From Microbacterium forte (GTDB lineage: Bacteria > Actinomycetota > Actinomycetes > Actinomycetales > Microbacteriaceae): a stretch of 64,000 nt of DNA. Below the pieces are notes generated by a model that was not told the origin of the DNA, did not search any database, and was given only the letters and a program-made list of their open reading frames with translations. This document shows positions 25,655 to 34,755 of this stretch, piece by piece. Both the position numbers and the translations under genes were made by a program. Positions within the stretch are counted from its first letter, which is position 1; each line of letters begins with the position of its first letter. The DNA lies in the NCBI RefSeq assembly GCF_031885415.1, contig NZ_CP116871.1:2542001-2606000 (forward strand). Direction: 5' to 3'.

Positions 25655-27040
25655 TCAGGCGACCGGGGCGTTCGCTCCGACCCGGTAGCGGGCTGCGCGA
25701 TGCGTGTCCTGCACGCGGTCGCCCTTGCCCTGCAGCTTGTTGCGCAGAGTTCCCGGCGTGTACTCGTTCGGGTAGACGCCGCGCTCGCGCAGCACGGGGA
25801 TGACGTGCTCGATGACGTCCTGCCAGGTGCCGGGCGTGACCGCGTAGGCGAGGTTGAATCCGTCGATGTCGGTCTCCTCGACCCACGACTGCAGTTCGTC
25901 GGCGATCTCTACGCCAGAGCCCACGATCGTCGGCCCGAGGCCGCCGATCGCGTTGTGGCGGCCGAAGTCGCCGACGGTCCACTCGCGTCCGAGGTCGGCC
26001 TCCTCCTTGAGGTGCTGCAGCACCGACTGGATCGCGTTGGACTCGACGTTGCCGACGGGCTCGTCCTCGGCATACTGCGAGAGGTCGACGCCCATCCAGC
26101 CCGACATGAAGGTCAGCGCGCCCTCGGGGCTCGCGTAGGACAGGTATTCGGCGTGCTTCGCCGCGGCATCCGCGCTCGTGGCCCCCGTGATGACGGTGAG
26201 CAGCGTGTAGATCTTCGCGTCGTAGCGGTCGCGACCGGCGTCCTCCAGCGCATCGCGGATGCGCTTCACGGTGCCGGCGAGCACCTCCTTCGAGGGCGCG
26301 GCGACGAAGATCGCCTCGGCGTTCTCCGATGCGAAGCGCACACCGCGAGGGCTGGCTCCGGCCTGGTAGATGACCGGGGTGCGCTGCGGCGACGGCTCGG
26401 AGATGTGGATGCCGGGAACGCTGAAGTGCTTTCCCTCGTGGCCGATCGGGTGCACCTTCGCCGGGTCGGTGAAGATGCCGCGCTCGCGGTCTTCGACGAC
26501 GGCGTCGTCTTCCCACGATCCCTCCCACAGCTTGTAGAGCACCTCGACGTACTCGTCGGCGTGGTCGTAGCGGTCGTCGTGCGCGAGCTGATCGTGCTGA
26601 CCCATGTTGCGGGCGGCGCTGGGCAGGTAGCCGGTCACGACGTTCCAGCCGACGCGTCCGTTGGTCAGGTGGTCGAGGGTGCTCAGACGCCGTGCGAACG
26701 GATAGGGGTGCTCGAAGGCGGTGCCGGCGGTGATGCCGAAGCCGAGGTGCTCGGTGACCGCCGCCATCGCGCTCACGAGCAGGATCGGGTCGTTCACGGG
26801 AACCTGTGCGCCGTTGCGGATCGCCGCCTCGTTGGTGCCGCCGTAGACGTCGTAGGTGCCGAGCACATCGGCGATGAAGATGCCGTCGAAGGTCGCGCTC
26901 TCGAGCAGCTTCGCAAGATCCGTCCAGTACGAGATGGTGTTGTACTGGCGCGAGCGGTCATCCGGGTGTCGCCACAGACCGGACGACTGGTGGGCGACGC
27001 AGTTCATGTCGAAGGCGTTGAAGCGGATCTGACGGGTCAT
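25655..27040 (-). CDS. Flavin-dependent monooxygenase (NtaA/SnaA/DszA type)
   Basis: A 461-residue LLM-class (bacterial luciferase-like) enzyme. Its N-terminus (MTRQIRFNAFDMNCVAH) and the SSGLWRHPDD, NPILLVSAMAAVT-like and GRVGWNVVTGYLPSAARNMG segments match the NtaA/SnaA/DszA group. These enzymes use reduced FMN from a separate reductase to oxidise aromatic, nitrilotriacetate-like or sulfur compounds. Length is typical. No reductase or sulfur/amine transporter gene is adjacent, so the substrate cannot be assigned. The start ATG 27040 is chosen over an upstream in-frame ATG by similarity. Confidence 0.9.
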   Translation of the reverse strand: MTRQIRFNAFDMNCVAHQSSGLWRHPDDRSRQYNTISYWTDLAKLLESATFDGIFIADVLGTYDVYGGTNEAAIRNGAQVPVNDPILLVSAMAAVTEHLGFGITAGTAFEHPYPFARRLSTLDHLTNGRVGWNVVTGYLPSAARNMGQHDQLAHDDRYDHADEYVEVLYKLWEGSWEDDAVVEDRERGIFTDPAKVHPIGHEGKHFSVPGIHISEPSPQRTPVIYQAGASPRGVRFASENAEAIFVAAPSKEVLAGTVKRIRDALEDAGRDRYDAKIYTLLTVITGATSADAAAKHAEYLSYASPEGALTFMSGWMGVDLSQYAEDEPVGNVESNAIQSVLQHLKEEADLGREWTVGDFGRHNAIGGLGPTIVGSGVEIADELQSWVEETDIDGFNLAYAVTPGTWQDVIEHVIPVLRERGVYPNEYTPGTLRNKLQGKGDRVQDTHRAARYRVGANAPVA

Positions 27041-27064
27041 GGGGTCAAGCAAAACCCGCGGAGG

Positions 27065-27095
27065 CGCCCCGTGTCAGCCCCCGCGACACGGGGCG
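27065..27095 (-). terminator. 11-bp hairpin after pnuC
   Basis: CGCCCCGTGTC at 27065-27075 pairs with GACACGGGGCG at 27085-27095. It ends the GNAT-pnuC transcript before the monooxygenase gene. Confidence 0.75.
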
Positions 27096-27123
27096 ACACA
27101 TTCGTCGGTCGAGTCCGGCCGGG

Positions 27124-27855
27124 TCAGCCCCGGTCGCCGTCGACTGTCTTCGTGGTGGAGGTGATCGGACGCGGATCGGGCATGATCGTCTCGACCTGCG
27201 GTTTGGCGTTCGCCTGCGCTCGGCACCAGACGACGAATCCGACCGCGGTGAAGACGCCGTAGAACACGTACATGAGTCCGGTCGCGTAGAAGCCTGAGCT
27301 GAACAGCAGCGGCACGCCCACGACGTCGACGGCGATCCAGATCAGCCAGAACTCCGTCCACCCCTTGGCCATGCCGTAGGTGGCGAGCAGGGATCCGACG
27401 AAGGTCCACGCGTCGGCCCACACCGGCTCCCACGAGCCGAGGGCGCGGAACAGGGGAGTGAGGGCGATCGTGCCGATCACCATCACGAGCACCAGGCCGA
27501 TGCGCGCGCTGTTCGGTGCCCACCGGGGCGTGACGCGACCACCCGACGACGAGGCCTGTCGCCAGCGCACCCACCCGTAGATCGCCACGATGATGAACAT
27601 GACCTGACGACCGGCCTGGCCGAGCAGGTGCGGCAGCTCATGATCGGGATTGAGGATGGATCCGAGGAAGACGGTGAGCAGCAGCAGGTTGCCGACGATG
27701 CCGACCGGCCACGCCCAGATCTTGCGCTGCATGCCGCCGAGTGCGCTGGCGAGGCCGAATGCGTTGCCGACCACCTCGCGCACGAGCAGCACCTGGCCGC
27801 CGGGCAGCATCCACTGCGAGTTGAAGGCGTCGACCAGCCAGAGGAAGACGTTCAC
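27124..27855 (-). CDS. pnuC: Nicotinamide riboside transporter PnuC
   Basis: A 243-residue membrane protein with about seven hydrophobic helices. The segments MQRKIWAWPVGIVGNLL and QVMFIIVAIYGWVRW are characteristic of PnuC, which imports nicotinamide riboside for NAD synthesis by facilitated diffusion. The GTG start overlaps the stop of the upstream acetyltransferase (GTGA), so the two are coupled. No NAD-biosynthetic gene or riboswitch is seen nearby. Confidence 0.9.
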   Translation of the reverse strand: MNVFLWLVDAFNSQWMLPGGQVLLVREVVGNAFGLASALGGMQRKIWAWPVGIVGNLLLLTVFLGSILNPDHELPHLLGQAGRQVMFIIVAIYGWVRWRQASSSGGRVTPRWAPNSARIGLVLVMVIGTIALTPLFRALGSWEPVWADAWTFVGSLLATYGMAKGWTEFWLIWIAVDVVGVPLLFSSGFYATGLMYVFYGVFTAVGFVVWCRAQANAKPQVETIMPDPRPITSTTKTVDGDRG

Positions 27856-28379
27856 TTCGTCTCGTCGGGGAAGGGCCGCTGGTCGAGCACCAGCTGCAGG
27901 AACGTGAGGTCGAGCCAGCGATCGAACTTGGTGCCGACCTGCGGCATGCGCCCGACCTGCATGAAGTCGAGGCGCTTGTGCATGATGATCGACCCCGTGT
28001 TGCTGCTCTCGATCGCGGCGACCATCACGTGCTTGCCGAGGCTGCGGGCGCGGTGGATGAGCTCGATCATCAGCGCCTTGCCGATGCCGCGACCCCGCTG
28101 GCCGTCGCGGACGTACACCGAGTGCTCGACGGTGTGCCGATATCCGCTGTGCGGGCGCCAGTCGCCGAAGGTCGCATACCCGAGCACGCCGGTCTCGTCG
28201 ACCGCGACGATGACGGGATAGCCGCGGCCTGTGCGCTCCGCGAGCCAGGCGGCGCGGTCTTCGACCGTGACCGCCTCTTCATTCCAGATCGCGGTGGTGT
28301 TCAGCACCGCGTCGTTGTGGATCGCCGTGATCGCTTCGAGGTCGGCGGTCTCGGCATCCCGGATCTGGGGGTCGCTCAT
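27852..28379 (-). CDS. GNAT N-acetyltransferase (phosphinothricin-type)
   Basis: A 175-residue acetyltransferase. ATG 28379 follows GCAGGAGACAG. The sequence (IRDAETADLEAITAIHNDAVLNTTAIW, interrupted here for length) and the acetyl-CoA loop QRGRGIGKAL (about residues 98-107) match the phosphinothricin/methionine-sulfone acetyltransferase group (YncA/Pat). These transfer an acetyl group to small amino compounds as detoxification. It is translationally coupled to pnuC, a combination whose meaning is unclear. Confidence 0.9.
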   Translation of the reverse strand: MSDPQIRDAETADLEAITAIHNDAVLNTTAIWNEEAVTVEDRAAWLAERTGRGYPVIVAVDETGVLGYATFGDWRPHSGYRHTVEHSVYVRDGQRGRGIGKALMIELIHRARSLGKHVMVAAIESSNTGSIIMHKRLDFMQVGRMPQVGTKFDRWLDLTFLQLVLDQRPFPDETK

Positions 28380-28466
28380 CGGCTGTCTCCTGCATCTGCG
28401 CTCGGGTGCGCACTGCACGACGGTAGCAGGATGCCGGGGCGGGGGCTCTCGGGCACCCGCTTCGCC

Positions 28467-29378
28467 TCACTGCGATGAGTTCCAGTAGGTGAGCTTGGCG
28501 GGGTTGAGCACGATCCACAGCTGGGTGATCACACCCGCCTCGACGTGCACGTTCATGACCGAATGCACGTTCTCTCCGTCGCGGAACACCAGGCCGAGAC
28601 CGTCGCCGAAGTGCTTCTCCTCGGCGGTGAAGTGCGGGTTCTTGGCCGCGATCCCGAGCAGGAAGCGCGCGACGTTGTCAGCGCCGCTCACGACATTGCG
28701 GGCGGCGCTGACCACGCCGCCTCCGTCGCTGCGCAGTTCGACGTCCGGTGCCAGGAACTTCAGCAGCGGGGCGACCTCGCCCGTGCGCGTCGCCTGCTGG
28801 AAGGCCCGCACCACGCGGTCGTGCTCGGCGCGGGGCACGGCGGTCGCCCGGTTCTCGCGCACGTGACGACGAGCGGATGACGCGAGCTGCCGCACCGCCG
28901 CGGAAGACCGCCCCACGGCCTCGGCGATCTCGTCGAACGGCACGGCGAAGACGTCGTGCAGCACGAAGGCGACGCGCTCGGCGGGAGTCATCGCCTCGAG
29001 CACGACCAACAGCGCGGTCGAGACGTCGTCGTCGAGAGTGATGCGATCGAGAGGATCTTCGGGCGTCGTGGGCGTGCGCGATCCGATCGCTCCGGCGAAG
29101 AGCTCGGCCGGAACGGGCTCGGGCAGCCACGGCCCGACGTACTGCTCGCGCCTGTGGCGGGCGGAACCCAGAAGGTCGAGGGCGACGCGTCCTGCGACGG
29201 TGGTGAGCCAGCCGGCGGGGTTCGCGATGGTCTCGCGCTCAGCTTCGGTGAGCCGGTACCAGCGCAGGTAGGTCTCCTGCACGACATCCTCGGCATCCGC
29301 CAGAGTGCCGGTCATCCGGTATCCGAGGGCGAGCAGGCGTCGCCGCTCGCGGAAGACGTCGTCGAGGTCGTCATCCAT
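28467..29378 (-). CDS. sigJ: ECF41-group sigma factor (SigJ-like)
   Basis: A 303-residue ECF sigma factor. Region 2 (AEDVVQETYLRW, about 28-39) and region 4 (VFAVPFDEIAEAVGRSSAAVRQL) are followed by a SnoaL-like C-terminal domain instead of an anti-sigma gene. The WLPEP linker motif, the DGGG motif and an NPAKL end (NPDKL in the consensus) are hallmarks of ECF41, where the fused domain controls activity. The start ATG 29378 follows GAAAGGC. It diverges from an NAD-binding epimerase-like gene, the normal partner of ECF41 factors. Confidence 0.92.
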   Translation of the reverse strand: MDDDLDDVFRERRRLLALGYRMTGTLADAEDVVQETYLRWYRLTEAERETIANPAGWLTTVAGRVALDLLGSARHRREQYVGPWLPEPVPAELFAGAIGSRTPTTPEDPLDRITLDDDVSTALLVVLEAMTPAERVAFVLHDVFAVPFDEIAEAVGRSSAAVRQLASSARRHVRENRATAVPRAEHDRVVRAFQQATRTGEVAPLLKFLAPDVELRSDGGGVVSAARNVVSGADNVARFLLGIAAKNPHFTAEEKHFGDGLGLVFRDGENVHSVMNVHVEAGVITQLWIVLNPAKLTYWNSSQ

Positions 29379-29450
29379 GGGGTGCCTTTCGGATGCGGGT
29401 GCGAGTGTGCTTTCGCAGGATATGACGACGGAGCAGGGTGGAGTGTGAGG

Positions 29451-29477
29451 CCTCACGTTCTCGGGTGCTGATTCGTC
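29451..29477 (+). promoter_or_regulatory. Candidate ECF41-dependent promoter
   Basis: CCTCACG at 29451-29457 is followed after 16 bases by CGTC at 29474-29477. From memory, the ECF41 consensus is TGTCACA, 16-17 bases, CGTC; four of seven -35 bases and the whole -10 match. It sits 51 bases before the epimerase-like gene. Confidence 0.5.
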
Positions 29478-29527
29478 ATCTGGTGCAGGAGGCGTGGACG
29501 TGCGCCCCGGAGCGGAGAGGGAATCGG

Positions 29528-30280
29528 ATGAGGATCGCGGTCGCAGGAGGAACAGGGGTCGTCGGTCGGCACGCCGTGGAGGCGGCGCGGGCGGCCGGTC
29601 ACGAGGTGGTGGTGCTGTCGCGGTCGTCCGGAGCCGATGTGCTCACCGGCGCCGGACTGGCCGAGCGGATGCAGGGGGCGGATGCCGTCATCGACGTCAC
29701 GAACACGACCACGCTCTCGGCTGCGAAGGCCGTGAAGTTCTTCGAGACGGCGACCCGCACTCTGCTGGCTGCGGAGTCGCGGGCGGGTGTCACGCACCAC
29801 GTCGCTCTGTCGATCGTGGGGATCGATGGCATCGACGCCTCGTACTACGCGGGCAAGCTGGCGCAGGAACGCGCGGTGGCTGCAGGGTCGGTGCCGTTCA
29901 CGATCGCGAGGGCCGGTCAGTTCCACGAGTTCGCCGGACAGCTGCTGTCGGGGATGTCCGGCCCGGTGGCGGTGCTGCCGAAGCTGCTCATGCGGCCGGT
30001 GGCTGCGCGCGAGGTCGGGGAGCATCTGGTGCGTGTCGCCGAGGGCGCGCCGGCCGGGCGTGCGTCTGACCTGGTCGGGCCGAGAAACGAGGTTCTCGCG
30101 GATGTGGCGCGGAGGCAGCTGGCGTTCGACGGAGTGCGCCGGCGGGTGCTGGGGGTGCGGCTGCCCGGCGCCTACGGGCGAGGGCTGGCGTCGGGGTCGC
30201 TGCGCGGAGGGGCGGATGCTCTGCAGGGTCGGATCACGTTCGATGAGTGGCTGCGGGGTGACGACCACCTGCCGTCATGA
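29528..30280 (+). CDS. NAD(P)-binding epimerase/reductase (ECF41 partner)
   Basis: A 250-residue atypical SDR/NmrA-like protein. The N-terminal VAGGTGVVGRHAV motif (about residues 4-16) binds NAD(P). It has YYAGKLAQE around residue 107 instead of the classical YxxxK. The start ATG 29528 lies behind GGAGAGGGAA. ECF41 sigma factors are usually next to a carboxymuconolactone decarboxylase, oxidoreductase or epimerase gene that they switch on; this one fits the epimerase/oxidoreductase class. Substrate unknown; it may repair oxidised or reactive metabolites. Confidence 0.88.
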   Translation: MRIAVAGGTGVVGRHAVEAARAAGHEVVVLSRSSGADVLTGAGLAERMQGADAVIDVTNTTTLSAAKAVKFFETATRTLLAAESRAGVTHHVALSIVGIDGIDASYYAGKLAQERAVAAGSVPFTIARAGQFHEFAGQLLSGMSGPVAVLPKLLMRPVAAREVGEHLVRVAEGAPAGRASDLVGPRNEVLADVARRQLAFDGVRRRVLGVRLPGAYGRGLASGSLRGGADALQGRITFDEWLRGDDHLPS

Positions 30281-30324
30281 GCTCGGTTGTCTGCTCCAAC
30301 GGATTCCGGCATCTCGCTCGAGTT

Positions 30325-30344
30325 TCGAACATCTGTTCTAAAGT
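30325..30344 (+). promoter_or_regulatory. LexA (SOS) box overlapping a -10 element
   Basis: TCGAACATCTGTTCTA at 30325-30340 matches the actinobacterial LexA consensus TCGAAC-N4-GTTCGA at 11 of 12 fixed positions. Its last two bases are the start of TAAAGT (30339-30344), a -10 element six bases from the ATG at 30351. A bound LexA would block this promoter directly. Confidence 0.8.
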
Positions 30345-30350
30345 GGAGAC

Positions 30351-31700
30351 ATGCCCTCATCCCGCCTGATGCCGCTTCTCGAGGCCCTCGAGTGCCTCGG
30401 CGACGTCTGGGGCGACGCCGAGGGGTCAGCGGAGCTCTCGCGCATCGAGCTGCTCGACGCGCACCGTGCGGTGAGCCAGGCGCAGCGATGCCTCGACGGG
30501 CTCCACGCCGAGCTCGCGGCGACGATCGCGCACGAGTCGCGGCCGGAACTCGGCCCTGACGGGTTCGCGAAGCAGCATGGACACCGGAGTGCTGCGGCGA
30601 TGATCGCCGCGAACACGGGTGGGTCGGCCGGCGACGCCAAGCGACTCATCGCGGTGGGGCAGGCAGCGGCGCCGCGGACGAATCTGTCGGGTGAGGTCCT
30701 GCCCGCGCGGTATCCGGCGCTCGCGTCGGCGCTCGCCGCGGGGGAGATATCCGTCGCGGCCGCCGCGCTCATCGTCAGCCTGCTCGAGCGGATCCGGTTC
30801 AAGGTGGGGTCGGCTCGGGTCGAAGAGGCCGAGCGTCTCCTCGTAGGCAGGGCAGCGGGGATGTCCCTCGCCGACGTCGGCAAGCTGGTGGCCCGTGCCG
30901 AAGCCTGGCTCGACCCAGACGGCGTCGCACCCAGAGAGCGAGAGGCCCGCGACCGCCGTTCCCTGACGATGTTCGAGCGCGACGGCTCGCTTCACCTCGT
31001 GCTGCAGACCGACATCGCATCGGGGGCGCCGATCAAGGCCGCGATACAGGCCTACGTGGCGGCGTCGTTTCAGTCGCGGATCACCGCGACAGACCCTGAC
31101 GCGCCGGATGCCGATCGCCGTTCGGTCGCGATGATCCAGGCCGATGCGTTGACCGCCATCTGCGAGCACGCGATCGCCTGCGACAACGGCGGGATGCCCG
31201 CATCGGGTGCGACAGTGGTGGTGCGCGTGAACCTCGACCAGCTCATGTCGGGCGAGGGCAGCGCGACGATCGACGGCAGCGACCAGCCCGTGAGCGTCAG
31301 CACCTGCCGTCGCATGGCTGCGGGTGGCGGCATCATCCCGGTGGTTCTCGGATCAGCGGAGGAGATCCTCGACTGGGGGCGCGAGAAGCGGTTGTTCACC
31401 CGGGCGCAGCGATTGGCACTCGTCGAGCGAGACGGCGGCTGCGCCATGTGCGGTCTCCCTCCGCAGATGACCAAGGCGCACCACATCAGGTGGTGGCAGC
31501 GAGACACCGGACCCACCGACCTGGACAACGGCGTACTGCTGTGCGAGTCGTGTCACCATCGCATCCACGACAACGGGTGGGATATCCGCATCGAGGGGAT
31601 CGGAGCCGCGGCACGGGTATGGCTGATCCCGCCGCGAAGCATCGATCTCGCGAGGGCTCCGCGCCTCGGGGGTCGGGCCCGCTATGACATCGCTGCCTGA
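30351..31700 (+). CDS. DUF222/HNH endonuclease (13E12-like), SOS-linked
   Basis: A 449-residue protein with an N-terminal helical DUF222 region (about 15-330) and a C-terminal HNH nuclease (about 363-405). The nuclease has the zinc-binding pairs CAMC and CESC around HHIRWW and HHRIHD. It belongs to the 13E12-type repeat family, which is expanded in actinobacteria; in Mycobacterium tuberculosis several members are under LexA control. A LexA box overlaps the promoter here too, so induction by DNA damage is likely. Whether it is mobile, repair-related or toxic to invading DNA is unknown. Confidence 0.93.
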   Translation: MPSSRLMPLLEALECLGDVWGDAEGSAELSRIELLDAHRAVSQAQRCLDGLHAELAATIAHESRPELGPDGFAKQHGHRSAAAMIAANTGGSAGDAKRLIAVGQAAAPRTNLSGEVLPARYPALASALAAGEISVAAAALIVSLLERIRFKVGSARVEEAERLLVGRAAGMSLADVGKLVARAEAWLDPDGVAPREREARDRRSLTMFERDGSLHLVLQTDIASGAPIKAAIQAYVAASFQSRITATDPDAPDADRRSVAMIQADALTAICEHAIACDNGGMPASGATVVVRVNLDQLMSGEGSATIDGSDQPVSVSTCRRMAAGGGIIPVVLGSAEEILDWGREKRLFTRAQRLALVERDGGCAMCGLPPQMTKAHHIRWWQRDTGPTDLDNGVLLCESCHHRIHDNGWDIRIEGIGAAARVWLIPPRSIDLARAPRLGGRARYDIAA

Positions 31701-31722
31701 CGTCGATTCCGTGGTGCGCGGT

Positions 31723-32640
31723 TCAGACGTGCACGTCGGCGGGCGATTCCTCGCCCTCGTGGAAGTTCGGCTTCTTGCCGATCAGGCGGCCGATGCCCAG
31801 GATGATCCCGACGATGATCAGACCCGCGATCAGGCCGGCGATGGCCGAGAAGAGGGTGTCGCCGATCCAGACGATGACAGCGCCGAGGGGCTCGAGCGCG
31901 TGCTCGATGGCATGCAGGATGTCCTCGCCGAAGTGCACGCCCACCTCGCCCAGGTTCACGAGCAGCAGGTGGCCACCGACCCACAGCATCGCCACTGTGC
32001 CGAGGATGCTGATGAAGCGGAAGACCGCCGGCATCGAGCGCACGATCCGCATTCCCGTGTGGCGGACGCGTGCGACCGGGTTCTTGGCCATCTTCAGACC
32101 GATGTCATCGATCTTCACGAGCAGGGCCACGGCGCCGTAGACGACGCCCGTCATGAGCAGGGCGATCACCGCGAGGATCGCGAGGGTCGTCCAGATGTCG
32201 AGACCGGCCTCGAGGTTCGCCAGCGAGATCAGCATGATCTCGGTCGAGAGGATCAGGTCGGTGCGCACGGCGCCGAGCACCAGCTTCTTCTCGTCGCGGG
32301 CGCCTTCATCGGCGTGACCGTGCTGCACGCCGAACCACTCGAGCACCTTCTCGGCGCCTTCGAAGCACAGATAGGCACCGCCGAGGATCAGCAGGTACGG
32401 CAGCACCCACGGCGCGAAGGCGGTGAGCACCAGCGCGATCGGGATGATGATCACGAACTTGTTGACCAGCGAACCGAGCGCGATCTTCGCGACCACAGGC
32501 AGCTCGCGCGCCGGCGTGATGCCCTGCACGTACTGCGGGGTCACCGCGGCATCGTCGATCACGACGCCCGCGGCTTTCGCCGAGGCCTTCATCGCCGCGC
32601 TGAGGATGTCATCGACGACGGCGAGCAGTCCAACCGACAT
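31723..32640 (-). CDS. DUF808-family membrane protein
   Basis: A 305-residue integral membrane protein with about seven hydrophobic segments. It starts [20 protein letters not shown] and has the conserved [18 protein letters not shown], typical of the DUF808 (YedI-like) family, which has no assigned function. I chose ATG 32640, behind CAGGGAGACG; upstream codons in frame lack support. It converges with the HNH gene, with only 22 bases between stops. Confidence 0.9.
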   Translation of the reverse strand: MSVGLLAVVDDILSAAMKASAKAAGVVIDDAAVTPQYVQGITPARELPVVAKIALGSLVNKFVIIIPIALVLTAFAPWVLPYLLILGGAYLCFEGAEKVLEWFGVQHGHADEGARDEKKLVLGAVRTDLILSTEIMLISLANLEAGLDIWTTLAILAVIALLMTGVVYGAVALLVKIDDIGLKMAKNPVARVRHTGMRIVRSMPAVFRFISILGTVAMLWVGGHLLLVNLGEVGVHFGEDILHAIEHALEPLGAVIVWIGDTLFSAIAGLIAGLIIVGIILGIGRLIGKKPNFHEGEESPADVHV

Positions 32641-32711
32641 GTGCGTCTCCCTGTGGTGTGTGTGGCTGAGCAACTCTATCGACTCCTTTCAAACTCACAG
32701 CCCGCTCACAG

Positions 32712-32736
32712 TCCTGCGGGACCAAAACAGGCGCCC
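32712..32736. repeat. Intergenic motif shared with 20514-20538
   Basis: TCCTGCGGGACCAAAACAGG and the following bases match the other copy at about 21 of 25 positions. It is upstream of the DUF808 and msrB genes, which diverge here. Confidence 0.65.
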
Positions 32737-32791
32737 GCCTGGTTCTCCTCTAAGACGCTGCAGCCAGCCGCGTCGGACAAGGAGTCAGATC

Positions 32792-33262
32792 ATGTCGAAC
32801 GAGTACCGCAAGAACCCCGCGGCGGTCAGCGACCTCACGCACCTGCAGTACGAGGTGACGCAGGAGGATGCCACCGAGCCGCCCTTCCGCAACGCGTATT
32901 GGAACAACCACGACGACGGCATCTACGTCGACGTCGTCTCGGGCCAGCCGCTCTTCGCGTCGACCGACAAGTTCGACAGCGGCACCGGATGGCCGAGCTT
33001 CACCAAGCCCATCGAGGCCGATGCCGTGACCACGCGCACCGACCGCAAGCTCTGGATGACGCGCACCGAGGCGCGTTCCACCGGCGCCGACAGCCACCTG
33101 GGGCACGTCTTCGACGACGGACCCCGCGATGCGGGAGGGCTCCGATACTGCATGAACTCCGCCGCCCTGCGCTTCATCCCGGCTGACAGCCTGGAAGATG
33201 AGGGGTACGGTCGCTACCGTCACCTCTTCCCCACCACCCCCACCTCTGAGGAGCAGTCATGA
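32792..33262 (+). CDS. msrB: Peptide methionine-(R)-sulfoxide reductase
   Basis: A 156-residue enzyme that reduces the R form of methionine sulfoxide in proteins. Motifs are [23 protein letters not shown] (residues 64-70) and the catalytic [11 protein letters not shown], with Cys120 the only Cys in the protein. The four zinc-binding Cys of many MsrB proteins are absent, and so is a resolving Cys, so recycling must use an external thiol. ATG 32792 follows AAGGAG. Its stop overlaps the msrA start (ATGA). Confidence 0.95.
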   Translation: MSNEYRKNPAAVSDLTHLQYEVTQEDATEPPFRNAYWNNHDDGIYVDVVSGQPLFASTDKFDSGTGWPSFTKPIEADAVTTRTDRKLWMTRTEARSTGADSHLGHVFDDGPRDAGGLRYCMNSAALRFIPADSLEDEGYGRYRHLFPTTPTSEEQS

Positions 33263-33804
33263 CCGACACCGGAACCATCACCCGCACCCCCGGAGCCGAG
33301 ACCGCCGTGCTGGCGGGCGGCTGCTTCTGGGGCATGGAAGACCTGATCCGCCGCCAGCCCGGCGTGCTCGACACCCGTGTCGGCTACACCGGCGGCAGCA
33401 ACGACCACGCCACCTACCGCAACCACCCGGGTCACGCCGAGGCTGTGGAGATCGTCTTCGACCCCACCAAGACGACGTACCGCGACATCCTCGCCTTCTT
33501 CTTCCAGATCCACGACCCGTCGACGAAGGACCGTCAGGGCAACGATGTCGGCTCGAGCTACCGCTCGGCGATCTTCCCGCTCAGCCCCGAGCAGGAGGCC
33601 GTCGCCCGCGACACCATCGCCGACGTCGACGCCTCAGGCCTGTGGCCGGGCAAGGCCGTGACCACGATCGAGCCCGCGGGCCCGTTCTGGCAGGCGGAGG
33701 AAGAGCACCAGGACTACCTGATCAAGTACCCCAACGGCTACACCTGCCACTTCCCGCGTGCGGGATGGGTGCTGCCGAAGCGCGAAGAGAACGCGACGGT
33801 CTGA
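33259..33804 (+). CDS. msrA: Peptide methionine-(S)-sulfoxide reductase
   Basis: A 181-residue enzyme that reduces the S form of methionine sulfoxide. The catalytic motif GGCFWGMED places the nucleophilic Cys22. GHAEAVEI and the YxxPxGYxCH-like end ([10 protein letters not shown]) are in the usual places, the latter supplying a likely resolving Cys. It is translationally coupled to msrB, so the two stereo-specific repair enzymes are made in equal amounts. A hairpin terminator follows. Confidence 0.97.
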   Translation: MTDTGTITRTPGAETAVLAGGCFWGMEDLIRRQPGVLDTRVGYTGGSNDHATYRNHPGHAEAVEIVFDPTKTTYRDILAFFFQIHDPSTKDRQGNDVGSSYRSAIFPLSPEQEAVARDTIADVDASGLWPGKAVTTIEPAGPFWQAEEEHQDYLIKYPNGYTCHFPRAGWVLPKREENATV

Positions 33805-33815
33805 CCGTCACCCCG

Positions 33816-33848
33816 AGAGCCCTTCGTCACCTCGTGACGGAGGGCTCT
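33816..33848. terminator. 15-bp bidirectional terminator
   Basis: Arms 33816-33830 and 33834-33848 pair with one G-T wobble around a 3-base loop, followed by a pyrimidine-rich stretch. It separates msrA from the converging hydrolase gene. Confidence 0.85.
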
Positions 33849-33862
33849 TCTCGTGCCTGCGG

Positions 33863-34672
33863 TCAGCCCTCCGACAGGAACGCCAGCGCGGCTTCCTTGA
33901 ACGCGCGGGACCCCGGAGCGTTGAAGTGGTTGCGATCCGGGATCTCGAAGAACCGCCCCTGAGGGGCTGCGGATGCGAGCGCGCGCGAGCCTTCGATGAT
34001 CGCGTCCTTCGAGCCCGTCGCGAACAGGATCGGGCTCGAGGGGGCGTTCGACGGATCGGGGTCGATCGTCCGTGACGACCGCATCCCCTCCGCCAGTGCC
34101 ACCAGGGCTCCGAGGTCGTTGCCCGGCACGCGCTCGGTCAGCGTGATGTAGTTCTGCGTCGTCGCATCCGACACGGGCGTGCCGTCCGCCAGGTATGCGC
34201 GCACCTGATCGAGATCGAGCCGGGCGAGAGGGATGCCGTCGGGCACGCCGCCGAGCACGGCACGACCGATGCGATGCGGAAGATCACGCACGACCTCCCA
34301 GCCGACCCGCGCGCCGAGCGAGTATCCGACGTAGACGGCTTCATCGACGAGGTATGCGTCCATGACCGTCTCGACGTCGGTCGCGAGGGTGCGGATGCCG
34401 TACGCGTCGGCCTGATGCGGCTTCTGACTGAGGCCATGGCCCCGCTGGTCGAGCGCCAGCACGCGGTATCCGGCCTTGGTGAGTTCGCGCACCCAGCCCG
34501 TGAGCACCCAGGTGTCGCGGGCGCTCGACGCGAAGCCGTGCACGATCACCACCACCGGCGCATCGATCTCGCCCCATGTGTACGTCGCGAGGCGAGTGCC
34601 GTCAGCGGCGTACACCTGCTGGGGTTCGGGCATGTTGGTCAGGTCGGAGAGAGGAACAGCCACGGCATCCAT
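33863..34672 (-). CDS. Alpha/beta-hydrolase
   Basis: A 269-residue hydrolase. The oxyanion HGF motif (VIVHGFASS), the nucleophile elbow GYSLG (about residue 111), the acid in TGSKDAII and the catalytic His in PDRNHFN are all in order. ATG 34672 follows AGGAGGAGG. Esterase, epoxide hydrolase or haloperoxidase-type substrates are all possible. It is a single gene downstream of the catalase operon and its terminator. Confidence 0.9.
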   Translation of the reverse strand: MDAVAVPLSDLTNMPEPQQVYAADGTRLATYTWGEIDAPVVVIVHGFASSARDTWVLTGWVRELTKAGYRVLALDQRGHGLSQKPHQADAYGIRTLATDVETVMDAYLVDEAVYVGYSLGARVGWEVVRDLPHRIGRAVLGGVPDGIPLARLDLDQVRAYLADGTPVSDATTQNYITLTERVPGNDLGALVALAEGMRSSRTIDPDPSNAPSSPILFATGSKDAIIEGSRALASAAPQGRFFEIPDRNHFNAPGSRAFKEAALAFLSEG

Positions 34673-34700
34673 TGTCCTCCTCCTGCGATGCCCGGAGACG

Positions 34701-34738
34701 CCGAGACCCACCGGCCCCGAGGGAACGGTGGGTCTCGG
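34701..34738 (-). terminator. 13-bp hairpin after katA
   Basis: CCGAGACCCACCG at 34701-34713 is perfectly complementary to 34726-34738. It starts 18 bases past the catalase stop. Confidence 0.85.
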
Positions 34739-34755
34739 TCGTCAGCAGCTCCGGC

